Below, piece by piece: positions 21,444-33,223 of a stretch of 64,000 bases of DNA. Origin of the DNA: Varanus komodoensis (taxonomy: Eukaryota > Chordata > Lepidosauria > Squamata > Varanidae); the NCBI RefSeq assembly GCF_004798865.1, contig NW_025336481.1, positions 31,966,299 through 32,030,298 on the forward strand. The letters are read 5' to 3'. The notes under the pieces are model-generated. The model was not told the DNA's origin. It ran no database searches and saw only the letters and a list, made by a program, of their open reading frames with translations. Both the position numbers and the translations under genes were made by a program. Positions within the stretch are counted from its first letter, which is position 1, and every line of letters begins with the position of its first letter.

Positions 21444-24400
21444 TAGCCGAGTGAAAAGCAGTACAAATTGGGAGTAGAGGGCTCATTCGCAAGTGACAGA
21501 GGAGGCATGAAAGAGCTTGCAGAATTCTACCTGGAATACACATGTCAGCTGGAGATGATGTTTGGGAGTGAGCCAGACCTGCAGACCTGATGCAGGCAGA
21601 TGGAATTCCACTGCCACACTATACAGTGCTTCTACCTACTTGGAATTTGATGCTATTAAATAATAAAGATCTGTCAGCCTGAAGTTTACTTTTCTGCTCT
21701 CTGCATTACTGGAGTGCCTTCCTTTGTTTATTCCACATGGATCATGCCTCATTCTGACTTCCCTTAAAGGGACTTGGAAAGCTGTAACACAGCTCAGCTT
21801 TGACATCATGCATCCCACTGATTGATACGTTACCCACAAACAGTATAAGACTGGTCACAGAAATATTCATTATGCAAGTGCCATGGCAGATCAATCCATT
21901 CTCCTTCCAGCATACGTCTGAAAATGTAGCGTTCTGCCATGCTAAATCCATATATAGAGGGCTGATTGGATAGCTTTGGCCTTTTCTTTAATTGGTGATT
22001 TGCTCTTTCTCTCTCCAACCAGATTCAGTTCATGACCAAACCAGGTCACCTCTCTGTTTACAACTTTACAAAACCATGGCCCTTCCTCTCTGTCCCCTTG
22101 GCAAAAAAAAAAAAAAAAAACCCCTCTAGTCTATTCCTTGGTCATCTTTGTAACTGCCTGATTACAGGTACCCCATCAAGGGCTTTGCAGATCTTCACCA
22201 TAGGAAGATTGCTTCCAACCTACTCCTATCCTACAAAGCGGCTCGATGACCAATTTCTGCCATCTAAATGTAGCACTCTTTTGGGAGGGAAGGACTCTGG
22301 GGTGCCAGCAGGATACTCCTCACTGTAACCCAAAGCATCAATCAAACTCCTTCTCAGAGATGGCTCTTAAAGACTTGGAGAAGCAGCTTGTTATAGTTCT
22401 TTCTGCACTAGTTGCAAGTGAAGCAGGGATCCAAGAAGAAATCCTCACCCTATTTGAGGAGGAGGATTATCATTTGTATACATGATTGGCTTTAAATAAG
22501 GCAACTCCTAATGATTTGTGAACTGCAACTAAAGTGACATACATTCCTGTTTCCCTCTGACCTTCCATTGTTTCAGCTCAGTCTTCTTACTCTTATTTGC
22601 CCCAGAATGTTTTTGGCAGCTCTTGCACAGATGTGTGATCAACCCATGAAGCTTTCTGCAAGCCTCAAAGCTGTCCTCAGATTTTCTTTAACAATACAAA
22701 CTCCAGCAGGACCATTACTCTCCCATCAATTTTTTTCTGCCCCACCTATTCCCTTCACAGGCAGTGGCTCCTGCCCATTCACTTGTGCAAACAGAATCCA
22801 CCACTTACACAAGGAAATTTAGCTGTTCTTGAGGAAAGCCCTCAAACAAAGAAAAAAACGGTGTGGAAAGAAGTGTCGTATTGGATACTGCACATGTGAA
22901 TTAAATAGAGATGTGAAGGTCTAAATTTTCAAGCAACTCTGCATACAAAATGACCCAATGAACCCCAAGGTTGGAGAAGATGGTGTCTCCTTTGTTCTTA
23001 CAAATACAGGGTTAAAGACAAAACTTGTTTGTATGTAGGTGTAGGAGAACTGTGCTAGGTAAGAGAAAACAAGGAGGAACCAGGCCTAGGATGAGTGTCT
23101 GAGCTGCATCTTGAAAAGGTCATCCTCAGATTAGGTATGAATGGAGGGAGGGAAATTCTGAGCCCCGGGAAGCTCAGAATTTCCCTCTGAGCTGAACTAT
23201 GAAAAAGTTGTCAGAGGATAAGGTAAACTATAAAAGCATTGCTCTAATTAAGGACCGTGCAAGTTCAAGGTGTTCTGCCTTACCCATGTAATGTCAACAG
23301 CCTTGTGTGCCATATTCTTAATATTTTTGGTTGGCTTAAATCTTAAATCTATTTGGCCAGTTTCATGCAGGATCTGACAGAATCTCATCATCTACCCACT
23401 TTCATAGTTCCCTGAATACTCAAATGCAGTGCTCAAAAGCTTAAAATGCAATTATTTAGAAATATGTATTTTGAGAGTTGCATTTTAGGTAAAGATTCAG
23501 TCCTTAAAAATGATGAATTGTAACAGTATTCAGTGCCAGAAAATCAGTACTAATTTTAACAACTTCCCACATTTAATGCATGAAATCTTTTCCCACCAAT
23601 TAAAACACAATACATTTGCAGATTAATGAGGAAATCCAGCAGAATGGATTTTATTGATGGACACATGCAGAAGTGACAAGAGACTAGAAATAGACTGATT
23701 TGGTCATTGCTAGAGATAAAATTATGTGGCAGAGACATGTGAAACTTGCCCTCTTGAGACCCAGCCCTTAACGATCAAGCCTGCTCCCCTCTAAATAGTC
23801 CCATCATGAATTCTGTCCCACATGGCCTGGTCCATTTGTCTCCATTGCTACTTATCTTTACAATATTTGAGAGACAGTAGGGAATATTGGCTTTGTTCAC
23901 CGTTATTTTCATTCATGAACTGCTATGCTTGCTCTTAGTTTCATACAGGATATTCCAATGCAGCTGCATTATGTTCTTCATACAGCCCTCTTCATCTGGT
24001 TCCACCTCATCACATCAATGATAAGTGATTTAAGTTATTCCTCATTAACTCCTTAATGATAATTAAGCAGTACATCTTTGAGTGGCACTGAGAATAAGAC
24101 ACAATCCATTAAAGTTTTCTTAGCCTCTATCCAAGAGGAGGATTCTCACACTATCAGATATAGACATATAATAAGAGCCATCTCGGTTCCTGAGTGCTTC
24201 TCCTGACATAACCAAAAGAAGCACAATCTAAGCAACAAGGAGGTTTCAGCAAACATAGAATGCCAACACTTTTTTTAAAAAAAGAAAAATGAAACTAAAG
24301 CCAGGGTAACCCAATGTAGGGGGAGTGTGCACTGTGGTCACAGAATGCTGACTCACTCTTGCGAGGGGAGACTGAAAACCAGGTTGAGAGGGTTTAACGT

Positions 24401-25914
24401 AAATATCCTGAACAGGCACATCCACATTTTGTTGCAGGTCCCCCTTGTTCTTCTATTTCTAATGTTCGGGCGTAAGAGTTTTCTTATGTAGTGGAGGAAA
24501 GCAAAACCAAAACCCCACTTGCACAGAAGAGGTCTGGGCCAAGCTTCGCACAAGCACAAAAAGCCTTGAGAAACAAACGAAAAACCTAAAGGAAGGTAGC
24601 ATGCTCCAAAGTCCAGTGAGGACCAAAGGTGCTCTGTGATCAGAAAATGCTGGCTGATTTGTACTGGGGGACGGAAGCTGGAGTCGGGGTGGGTGACCAA
24701 ATAGAACAGAATACGGTATCACCAGCTTGCTGGCTAGCAGGGTGAGCAGAAGCATAGCCGGCCGCAACAGTTTGTTCTGCTTCTGTGGCTCCCACTTGGC
24801 CAAGTGGAGCTCCCAGTCTCCCACTGCTGCATAAATTATCTCCAGCCTTTTTTTTTTAAAGGACACTTAGCAAATCCGTGACCTACTTCCACCTCATCTC
24901 ATTTACATTCAAGGATCTCCAGTGAATGCCAATGGCTGGGATGCTTAATTTTATCATCATTAGATTGCAAAGATAATTTCTTCTGTGGTTTGGGGATTTG
25001 ATCATGTCATGGAAGTCAATTCCCTCTGAGCTCAATTCTAGATGCAAAGTTGAGCATGATTCAGTTCTCTGCTTCTCAAATTTTCTCTCTCTCCAATTAA
25101 TCTCAGAGGTTTACCTGCTCAGTAATATTGATCTTAAAAGCCTAGTAGCAAATGACACTAATATTGCCATCCTGGATCAATATTTTTATTATATCTGGAA
25201 CAGCATCATACAGCTTTTGTCTCCCCCACCCTCCACCCTATTTTGAACACTGTTTTGTCTGGACTCCTGATTATATATATTTAACATTCAACTCTAACTG
25301 CCAGCTGGGTTTTGTTGAATATACATGCACTAGTCAGAATGCCACATAGCTAAGCCTGGAAGGATTTATACTAGAGTCTCAGAACTGGTTCATACTTCCA
25401 AAACAGCAATGAAGACAGAAACAAAAGAACTTTATGGCAGTTCTTTCCCCAACTGCAAGCCTTATTTGGTGCATAGTGCAAATGGACCCTCAAACATTCC
25501 CCATGCTATGAGCTCCGCTAAGCTTGGGCTTTCCAGACTTACCAACCCCGTTTCACCTCATGCACCAGAAGTCATACATGGTCTTTTTTCAGTTTCTTTG
25601 CATTTATGACTAGGATTTCAGTGTTGGTTGAATTAAGGGCACATGACCACAATGGTAGTTAAACCATTGTTATATTTCAGGACGTTATTTTTATTTGGCT
25701 GTTCTTTGCAGATCCCCATATTCTGTTATGAGGTGGCTGCCATGAGTAATTGCATCTTGACAGACAAGTATCTAATGGCACACAAACCTAGCAAAGCATG
25801 CTTGGTTCCTTTCCCAGCTCCTCTTGTGTTTTGTGGAACTTAAGATGAACAAATGGATTTAGAGACTTCAGAAGACATTCACTTGGGGCCATGCCAATAC
25901 AATGACAATGTGTT
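21444..25914. other. no gene recognised
   Basis: Long unique-looking stretch. An 18-base A run lies near 22107. The segment 24460-24790 has more CpGs than its surroundings and two overlapping minus-strand frames (24353-24700, 24459-24866). I see no domain, splice site pair or known repeat in it, so it is left unassigned. Confidence 0.4.
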
Positions 25915-26132
25915 GTTACAGATATATCCTGCTTCTCTTCCAAAGGAATTCAAGGTGGCACACACTGTCTCTCCTCCACCCCCAAATGTATGAACATTCT
26001 CACAAAAACCTAGTGAGGTAGGCTAAGCTGAGAGCTACTGTCTGGCCCAAGGTTGCCCAGTAAATTTCATGTCTGAGTGGGGATTTGAACCAAGATCTCC
26101 TCAGTCCAGCACTCTATCCCACACTGTGTCTT
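25915..26132 (-). mobile_element. tRNA-derived SINE with L2-like tail
   Basis: On + it starts with the inverse tail ('ttcaaggtggcacacactg'). It then carries 'ctagtgaggtaggctaagct', 'ctggcccaaggttgcccag', 'gagtggggatttgaacca' and 'ccagcactctatcccacac', the reverse complement of the SINE at 17721-17960 in full order. The B-box region (ggatttgaacc) is better kept here. Essentially full length. Confidence 0.75.
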
Positions 26133-29100
26133 CTTCCCACAGAGACTCTTTTTCTCCACCAATGGAACTATCCATGGTTATTAGATATGAAGTGACTCCA
26201 GGATTGCTCCCTTCCTTTGCCCAGCTCTTTCTTCTTCAGAGTAAATTCATTCTTACCTCCTTCTGTTGCCCAGAAGTATGGTTAAACCTGGGCACTGATG
26301 CTAACCATAGTTAACCTGCTTCAAGCTACCATGTTGAATTCTGGCTGAGTTGGAATCCTGGGGGAATCTACACTGGACACATCTAACAATACTTTAATGC
26401 CTGGCTCATTGGCATGTCACACAATTTTCATCCTAAACCACCCTCTTTGCACTTCTTCCGCCAATGCATCCTGGATTTCTTCAGACCAGTTATACCTATG
26501 TTGCAGTTTTTCCATGGTATCTATTTGAATATGTGGTAATCTTCTGGTACAGTTCTGTAAGGAGGAGGAGTGGTTTCAATGAGCTGAGAGGCTGGGAGTG
26601 GCATTACAAGAGGAAACTTGGACAAAACAAAAGTCTGATCAGCTTTCAGTTGCTTTGCCATCTTCCATGGAACCTCCTTGCACACCGCTGACTTAAACAA
26701 TGAACTTCAGAGGAACTGCTGCTATTCCTCTTACTTGACCTTTGCAAATAATAAAAGTTTGGGGTGTCTTCATATGCCCCCTTTATTATGTTGGCTCAGG
26801 GGACAACTAGATGAAAATGGTCTAGATATACATGTCTACACAGAAGTATGTCGCATTGTCTTTAATGGCACTTACTCTTGGGAATGTAAGCATGGGGGAG
26901 AGTCTGCCATGCTCTTTAGGAACTGTTTTCAGTGGAGCAGAATGGTGGTACTGATTTCACTGGCTTCATACTATGGGAGGTGGGAAGATGGCAGTAAGCA
27001 GCACCAAGGCCTTGTCGTCTTCTCTCCCTACCCTCTTTTTCTTCATGATATTTCATGGGGGTGGGCAGGAGAAGCTGTCATTCCCCCGTCCATTTTTGTT
27101 TTCATGTTAAATACTCATTCCTCCACATCTGTTCAGAGCCAGTGATTTTTTTTTAAAGAGTCATTTCTGTAAGGCCTCTTCCAAACACCAGCTTGTAATT
27201 GCATTTGTTTGTGACAAAGATCATACTTTCAACACCGTGGAAATTGCCCTGTAATTATTAGCATATCCTGCAACAGTGGCAAATGCACTTTGCAGAAATG
27301 GTGCACCTGCACTCCTCGATAAAAGGAAAGAGCTCTAGGGTACATGCCTTCCTGGTTTGAAGTTAGCAGTTTGACTTAACTGCTGTTGTAACACTTACTC
27401 ATATGTAGTATTGAGAGAAATACAATCTATATTTTTCCTACTGAAGAAGGAAAACACATTCTCACAGACCTTTTTTTAACCCTTCTCCACATCTGGTAGC
27501 CACATCATAAGCAATGTACTAACATTCAATTTCAGCACACGAATAATTTTAATTTGGGTCTAATTATAATCTCCCAACAGGAGCATCTTTTTACAGTTTG
27601 CTAATTTTCTAAATTATAACAGCATTCAAAATTGTATTTCTGCAATTTTCACTTTCGATGGATATTAAAATATACACATTTTCACTTTTAGTCAATGGGG
27701 GAAGCGCATACTTCTGAACAATGCACATAGAAATGTGCTCTTTCACTGTTTCTCACTTTTCTTGTTTGAGGCATTTAAAAAAATTCATTAGAACATCAGA
27801 ACAAGAGTTTTGCCTGCCCGAGCTCATCAAGAACTCATGCTCTGTCTCAGAAACAGTGGGATTAGTACAGTTTTGTGGGTGGGAACCAGAATGAAGTTTT
27901 TAGGGAAATTTACTTTTCCAGTGAACGTTACAGTCCTAAAGGAGCCGAAAACAATTACATAGACTAGCCCAGCTTCTGCACTATGACACAGGTGCGAGTG
28001 AAGAGATGGATAAAACTGCTTTGTGGTGTGAAATATTTTGAACTTCGGCTTGTTTCGGCTTGTTAACAGTGAAACAGGAGCAACAATGTTCCTGTTTTTT
28101 GACCTCCAGGACGACTACAGACATATTTTCTTAAAGACAAAGTAGAAAACACTGGATACCTTTGATATGAAATGTCTATCAAACCAATATGATTCCTAAT
28201 GCCATTACAGAAAACACGTACCTAGATCATGCATCAGATGGATTTATGCTGCAAATACACTTTGATCCAGATTTTCAATAATGGTGGGAAAATAATATTT
28301 TAAGTATGGAAAACTTTGACTTAGATAAAAGACATTCCACAGGAACAGACAAATTTCTGTAGAGGTTTATTCAACCATGCATGCTTCATTTGTTACTTCT
28401 ACAGCACATTACCCTCAAACAATTTCTCAGCCTGAGTACACTAGGTTCAGCTACCAGTGTTTACTAAATATTTGATCCTAATTAGACCTAATGATCACAT
28501 TTGTTTCTCAATCTCCAGTTGGCAGGAAACAATCCTAAATCCTGAGGAGTGCCTAGGATTTGCTGTGGGGTGCAAGTACTATTGAATATTTCAGGAAAAT
28601 TGACCATATTCGATACATATTGATATGTTCTGCAAGTGGAAAGTCCAACATGGTCATATTTAAGTTCAAATATAAGAACTATGAAAGGATTAGATAAGAG
28701 GGAGAGTAATTAAGCATCATTTATCTTCTGGAGAAATCAAATTTCTTTAAAATCACTTTCACAGAAGCACAGAGATCAGAAAGTTGCATAGAAAGTCCAA
28801 GAAAATACTAATATACTAAGTGGATCTTTTTAAGAAGTATATTTCTTTAAAAAAGGCAACTAAACACATCAGAAGATGACACTGATATGAAGGTTTGTCA
28901 AGGTGGATAGGAGGGTGGATAGGAAGCGCAGTGCATTCCTCTATGCGGTTTCTATTGCAAAGGCTAATACTGGCAGACAGACACCTTCACTTGCTTAAAG
29001 TATTATTATTAATAATAATATTTTGGTGAGTACTGAGATCTCACAAGGAATACTACTGAAAATTAGTGTTATTACCTTATTCATAAATTAGTTTGAGTGA

Positions 29101-29242
29101 GTGCAGTGACACAACCAAGTCTGTAGGGGTTATTAAATTAATCAGGTTGGCTAAGAACCAAGACTGTAGAATGCTTCAAAAGAATTTTCCCAAGTGGAGC
29201 AGACAGGCTACAAAGATTCAATGCAAAGTTGGGAAGACCTGT
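26133..29242. other. no gene recognised
   Basis: The 155-codon + frame at 26678-27145 has no recognisable domain. Around 27185-27310 and 27480-27620 the sequence is AT-rich, free of repeats and rich in homeodomain-like 'taatta' cores. That is the look of conserved non-coding DNA but not proof of it. Confidence 0.35.
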
Positions 29243-29340
29243 AGGTGTGGGGTAGCACATGCTTTGAATACAGAAGATGGCAAGTTCAATCAAGGGCACT
29301 GCTAGTGAAAAAAGGATCAGGTAGCAGGTAATGTGAAACT
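29243..29340 (+). mobile_element. Sauria-SINE-like tRNA-derived SINE, 5' part
   Basis: 'gtagcacatgctttgaatac', 'agaagatggcaagttcaatc' and 'ggatcaggtagcaggtaatg' follow the tRNA-like head and first body block of Sauria SINEs. In those the consensus has 'gagcacatgctttgcatgcag', 'ggttcaatccc' and 'agcaggtgatgtgaaa'. Diverged. The rest of the element does not follow directly (see the next two entries). Confidence 0.55.
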
Positions 29341-29705
29341 AAGCGGTTGTTAAAGCATGCACTGTAGGACGTTGCATGCTTGTTTTCACTGCTCTCCTGT
29401 AAGTGCACATGGCCTTGATTTGGATCAGGACTGTGGTACTCCAGGAGAGAAAGACCTGTGCTTCCCACTCATTGTTTTCACAGAATTCCACCCCACCACT
29501 ACTCGGTTCTTGCTAAATTAAGCCTCCACTGACCCCAACAGAGACTTCCCCTTAAGCCCCTGCAGTAGTGGCTATAGAACTTCATTAAAAATGGCAGGGC
29601 GGGGGGGAACCTAAATCCTTCTCCCCTGGACTACCACAGTCCCAATTCAGAGTGGGTTTTACAGAAGAGTAGAGAAAGCTATCCGGTATAGCATCACCAT
29701 GTGTG
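29341..29705. mobile_element. palindromic DNA element (hAT-like MITE?)
   Basis: The arm ggactgtggtactccaggag (about 29428-29447) is mirrored by ctggactaccacagtcc (about 29628-29644), and the similarity extends outward loosely for several tens of bases on both sides. The element is non-coding. It seems to sit inside a SINE, between the SINE head at 29243-29340 and tail at 29775-29815. Boundaries and superfamily are uncertain. Confidence 0.45.
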
Positions 29706-29774
29706 TCTTAAACTAGTGAATGGGTTAGAACTTAGAATCTGGGCAGCCTGAAAACACAACACCAGAATTGGCAA

Positions 29775-29815
29775 ATAGTCTGAACTTGTATAAGGCAGCA
29801 CTTGTGCTCTTGAAT
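29775..29815 (+). repeat. Sauria-SINE-like 3' tail fragment
   Basis: 'aatagtctgaacttgtataa' followed by 'ggcagcacttgtg' resembles the Sauria SINE tail ('gtctgactcagtataaggcagcttc'). Probably the displaced 3' end of the copy at 29243. Confidence 0.5.
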
Positions 29816-31115
29816 CTAAAGTGATGCACAGAAAAACATTCCTGATTTCACACATACAATGGTGGGATCTGAACTGACTGTGACTATTTAAAGATTTTGG
29901 GATTGTGGTGGATAGCTGGATAAAAGTCTCTACTTTATCAGCAGAAATAGCAAGTTCAATATTAGGGAAAGAGAACAAAATAGCTAGGTATGTTCTGGAA
30001 TTATATTTTAGTTGATAAATCACTCAAAAAGACTTTGCTTTCAATCCTGAATGCAAACAGTTCATTTTCTCTGAAACTGTTTGCAGATTCCTGAACTTGC
30101 TATCATATGTGCAAAATGTGTACTTAAAAATGCCCAGCTTTTAAAAACACATACAACTTTCTCAAAATGCACACATTTAAATTATCCAGGTTTTAGTCTA
30201 TGGGGGAAATTTTGGAAAGGTGTGCAAATCTGAGAACTGTTTGCACAACATTCATGTTGGATACCTGTTAATTTTCCCATTTGGGAAAAACAAACATCAA
30301 TGCCAAACACAAAAGTATTTTGCGAAAAGCAGACAGAAACATAAAAGCAAGAAAATAATGATGAATGATCTGAAAAGTAGCAGTTAGCTATGGCCCTGCG
30401 AAGATTAATCTCTTTCAGGGATAAAAACACTACTGGTTAAGACAAGAAAACCCATCAGGCAGAGAGAAAGTACCAGTTATCCAGCTTGGCTTAGTCAGCA
30501 CTCTAAAATATTGATGAACACAGCAGCGTGAAACAGCATCTCACACAGAAGAAAATGCTAATGCAACATTTAGAAATTTATCCGTAAGTGGCCAAAGGAG
30601 GAAACATAGGTTTATAGAAGTGTTGAACCTATTCAAAGAGTGAATTATTCATAAATATCAAAGAAGTGGGAAGATATGCTCTATCACCTTGACACTTTTC
30701 AGATAGCTACTTTGTAACTTGCATTCTGTACCAGTAAGGTTTAAAATGTACTCTGTTGAATTGGGGGACTGCCTGTAGAATAGATTCTGAAAGAAAAGCA
30801 TTTGCTTCCCCAGGGTGCCTCCATCCTAATGTCCTTCCCCAGGAACTATGCTTGGCCTAACAATTTTTAAACAGGCCTTAAAACATATGAATGCTTCACT
30901 CTGCTTTTATTTGATTCTGGGGTATATTTTACATTTTAAATGGTAGCTGATCTTTTTTTAAAATATGTTGAAATGGTATTCTAATGCTGTTGTTCAAGTT
31001 AATTGCATCCTGTATAATATATTTTGAAGACCACCTTGACAAAGTGGGGGTTTTTTTACATTTACAGGTGGTATTAAACTACCTCAGATAAATAATAAAC
31101 ATGAACCATCGGAGT
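29816..31115. other. no gene recognised
   Basis: AT-rich. The minus frames at 29694-30023 and 30182-30430 have no recognisable domains. 'aaaatgcacaca' and 'tctatgggggaaa' blocks near 30110-30210 recur near 27660-27700 and may be scraps of an unnamed DNA transposon. Confidence 0.4.
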
Positions 31116-31124
31116 TATACTACG

Positions 31125-31258
31125 TAGCTTTCCCTGACTGAGTGCCTTTCAGATGTTCTAGACTCGGCACCCATTAGCCCCAGCTAGCATGGCTGATAGC
31201 CATGAATGCTGGAAGCTGTAGTCCAAAACATTTGGAGCCACTTGGTTGAGGAAGGCAT
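31125..31258. mobile_element. hAT-like palindromic MITE with target duplication
   Basis: The left end tagctttccctgactgag pairs with the right end ggttgaggaaggca. The inner arms 'cattagccccagctagcatg' and 'gctggaagctgtagtccaaa' are the standard interior of the CAGCCTTCCCC family. It is flanked by near-perfect 9-base direct repeats, tatactacg (31116-31124) and tataccacg (31259-31267). These are consistent with an 8-bp hAT-type duplication plus one chance base. Confidence 0.75.
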
Positions 31259-31267
31259 TATACCACG

Positions 31268-33099
31268 GACAGTTCATGGTGATCAGTCCCACATATTCTG
31301 CATTTCAAGATGCTGCTCTTTGTTTGGTTTATACAGAGTATATTGCCAACAATTAATTATTACATGGAGTGAAACTAATACCTTTGTATTAATTACAAGC
31401 TATTTGGTGGTATTCTTTCAGCCATGCACCTTCCAGTCACAGGCTAGCTTTGCTGCTGAGTTGTCAAATACATAGGTATGAACTGTCATGGGCCACAATG
31501 TCATGAGCCTGTGGGTAGACGTGGACAGTGTTTGTTCAAGCCATAACTAGAAGACCAGAACTGGACGTGTGTCAGACCATGAACTGTGCATCCTGGTATC
31601 ATTTACAAAGCTGAGTTGATAGACTGGGAGCAGTTTGGTTGCCACCAGACCTTCAGAACATCTGTTTCCCTTTGGGTGAATTAAGCAATGACTGGATGCT
31701 CATAATATCATGTACTGATGCGACCGAACCAGCAGTAGCAGAAGGAACTAAAGCACCAACTGACTCATTTTCACTCCTTTTTTGACAGTTTCAGTCACCC
31801 TGCTGTGGGGCTTATCACCATGAAAGACAGATACAGAGAACAGCATGTACCTTAGTTAAATGAACAGAAGCTGCCACAGTTTATTAGATCTATAAGCACT
31901 CAGCTGCACACTTATTAAGCACACATTTTTCTCCCCAGAGGAACCTTTGGCAGTCACAGGTGGAGGTGTACATTTCTTGCCCCTTTAAGATAAAGGGTTG
32001 CCTAAGACTGCTGTATAGGTAGACTCCGAATATCCTGTATGTTACAAGTCTTGCTATATGTCAACTGAATCCATGGACTCTTTGGGGAATTAAGACTGAA
32101 GCAGAACAAGAAGTCTCAAAGCACAGTTCCAGATTTTTAACAGGTGTGCTCCATATGTTATACTGTGTAAAAAGTATAGCCTTCCCAATGCATTATTAAC
32201 CTCAAAGTATTCATTATCATATATGAGGATATTTACCCTTTAAGGGAAAAGAGAAACTGTGTAAAGAAGATATACTATTTGTTTTTTACCCCCCCCCGCC
32301 TTTTCTACCCCAAAATGGCACAATGACAGCCATTACGCAGGATCAGTAGCCATTCTGTGGAAACTTTAAACAGCTCTACCACAACAAATGAATTTTAAAT
32401 GTTCCACTGCTTCATTTAGGCACACATGAATGATAATGATTTAATGAGAAGCTAACATGCACAAGTCCCCACACTCACTTTGGTGGTGGCGAAAGGTAAA
32501 CCCTTTAAGTTAAGCAAGAGAATTAACACTGAGCTTTTGGACAAGAATTTTATAGGTGATAGATACAACTTTGCACATTGAGGCATTTTGAATCTGCTGT
32601 GAAATAACACATTTTCTGAAAAATGTATCTTAACAAAAAAGTTTTAGTAAAATGGGCATGACTACATGTAAACAATAACAGAAGATGAATCTCAGAAGAT
32701 AAGGAACACAGAAAACATTTGTGAATGGGGGATGAACCATCTAAATTGATAAGAGGGCTCTGAGGGCTTCTGGGGCTTGGCGTTGTTTTTTTGCATTTCT
32801 TCATCTTCTTTTTCTTCTTCTACTTCTACTTCATCTGCAGCTATGATTCTGCTTCAATAAAATTACATGGCCTGGCTTCCACAATGATGTAATTTTCACT
32901 GTTGTTGTATAAAGACAAGAAGCCTAAACAGGAAGAATGAACTGTAGATATGCTCTGACCTTATTACCGATCTCTGTTGCTTTGCCACCTATTCAGTGTG
33001 GTGAGAATTGCAAGTTGGTGTCACAATAATCAGGGAATGCTAAAAATCCAGGTAGGTATGCTGTGAACAAGAGGTAAGACAGCAAGATAATGTACAACG
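31268..33099. other. no gene recognised
   Basis: AT-rich. A C run lies near 32290 and a pyrimidine-rich 'ttcttcttctacttctact' stretch near 32810. No exon or repeat family is recognised. Confidence 0.4.
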
Positions 33100-33223
33100 G
33101 AGGTGGGGAATATGGGGCCCTCCTAGCCCATAACTCTCATCATCCTGCACTACTGGCTATATGGCTAAAACTGATAGGAGTTGCAGTTCAGCTACATCAG
33201 GAGGGCCTTGTATGCCCTGCCTT
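33100..33223. mobile_element. hAT-like palindromic MITE, second subfamily
   Basis: 'aggtggggaatatggggccc' on the left is mirrored by 'gagggccttgtatgccctgcc' (ends of the arm) on the right. The interior has 'cataactctcatcatcctgc' and 'ctgataggagttgcagttca'. A close relative of the CAGCCTTCCCC MITEs, with both ends present. Confidence 0.65.

Noticed and set aside
26678-27145. 155-codon + frame
   Set aside because: No recognisable domain, no splice signals noted, and the composition is like its flanks. A chance frame is expected in 64 kb.
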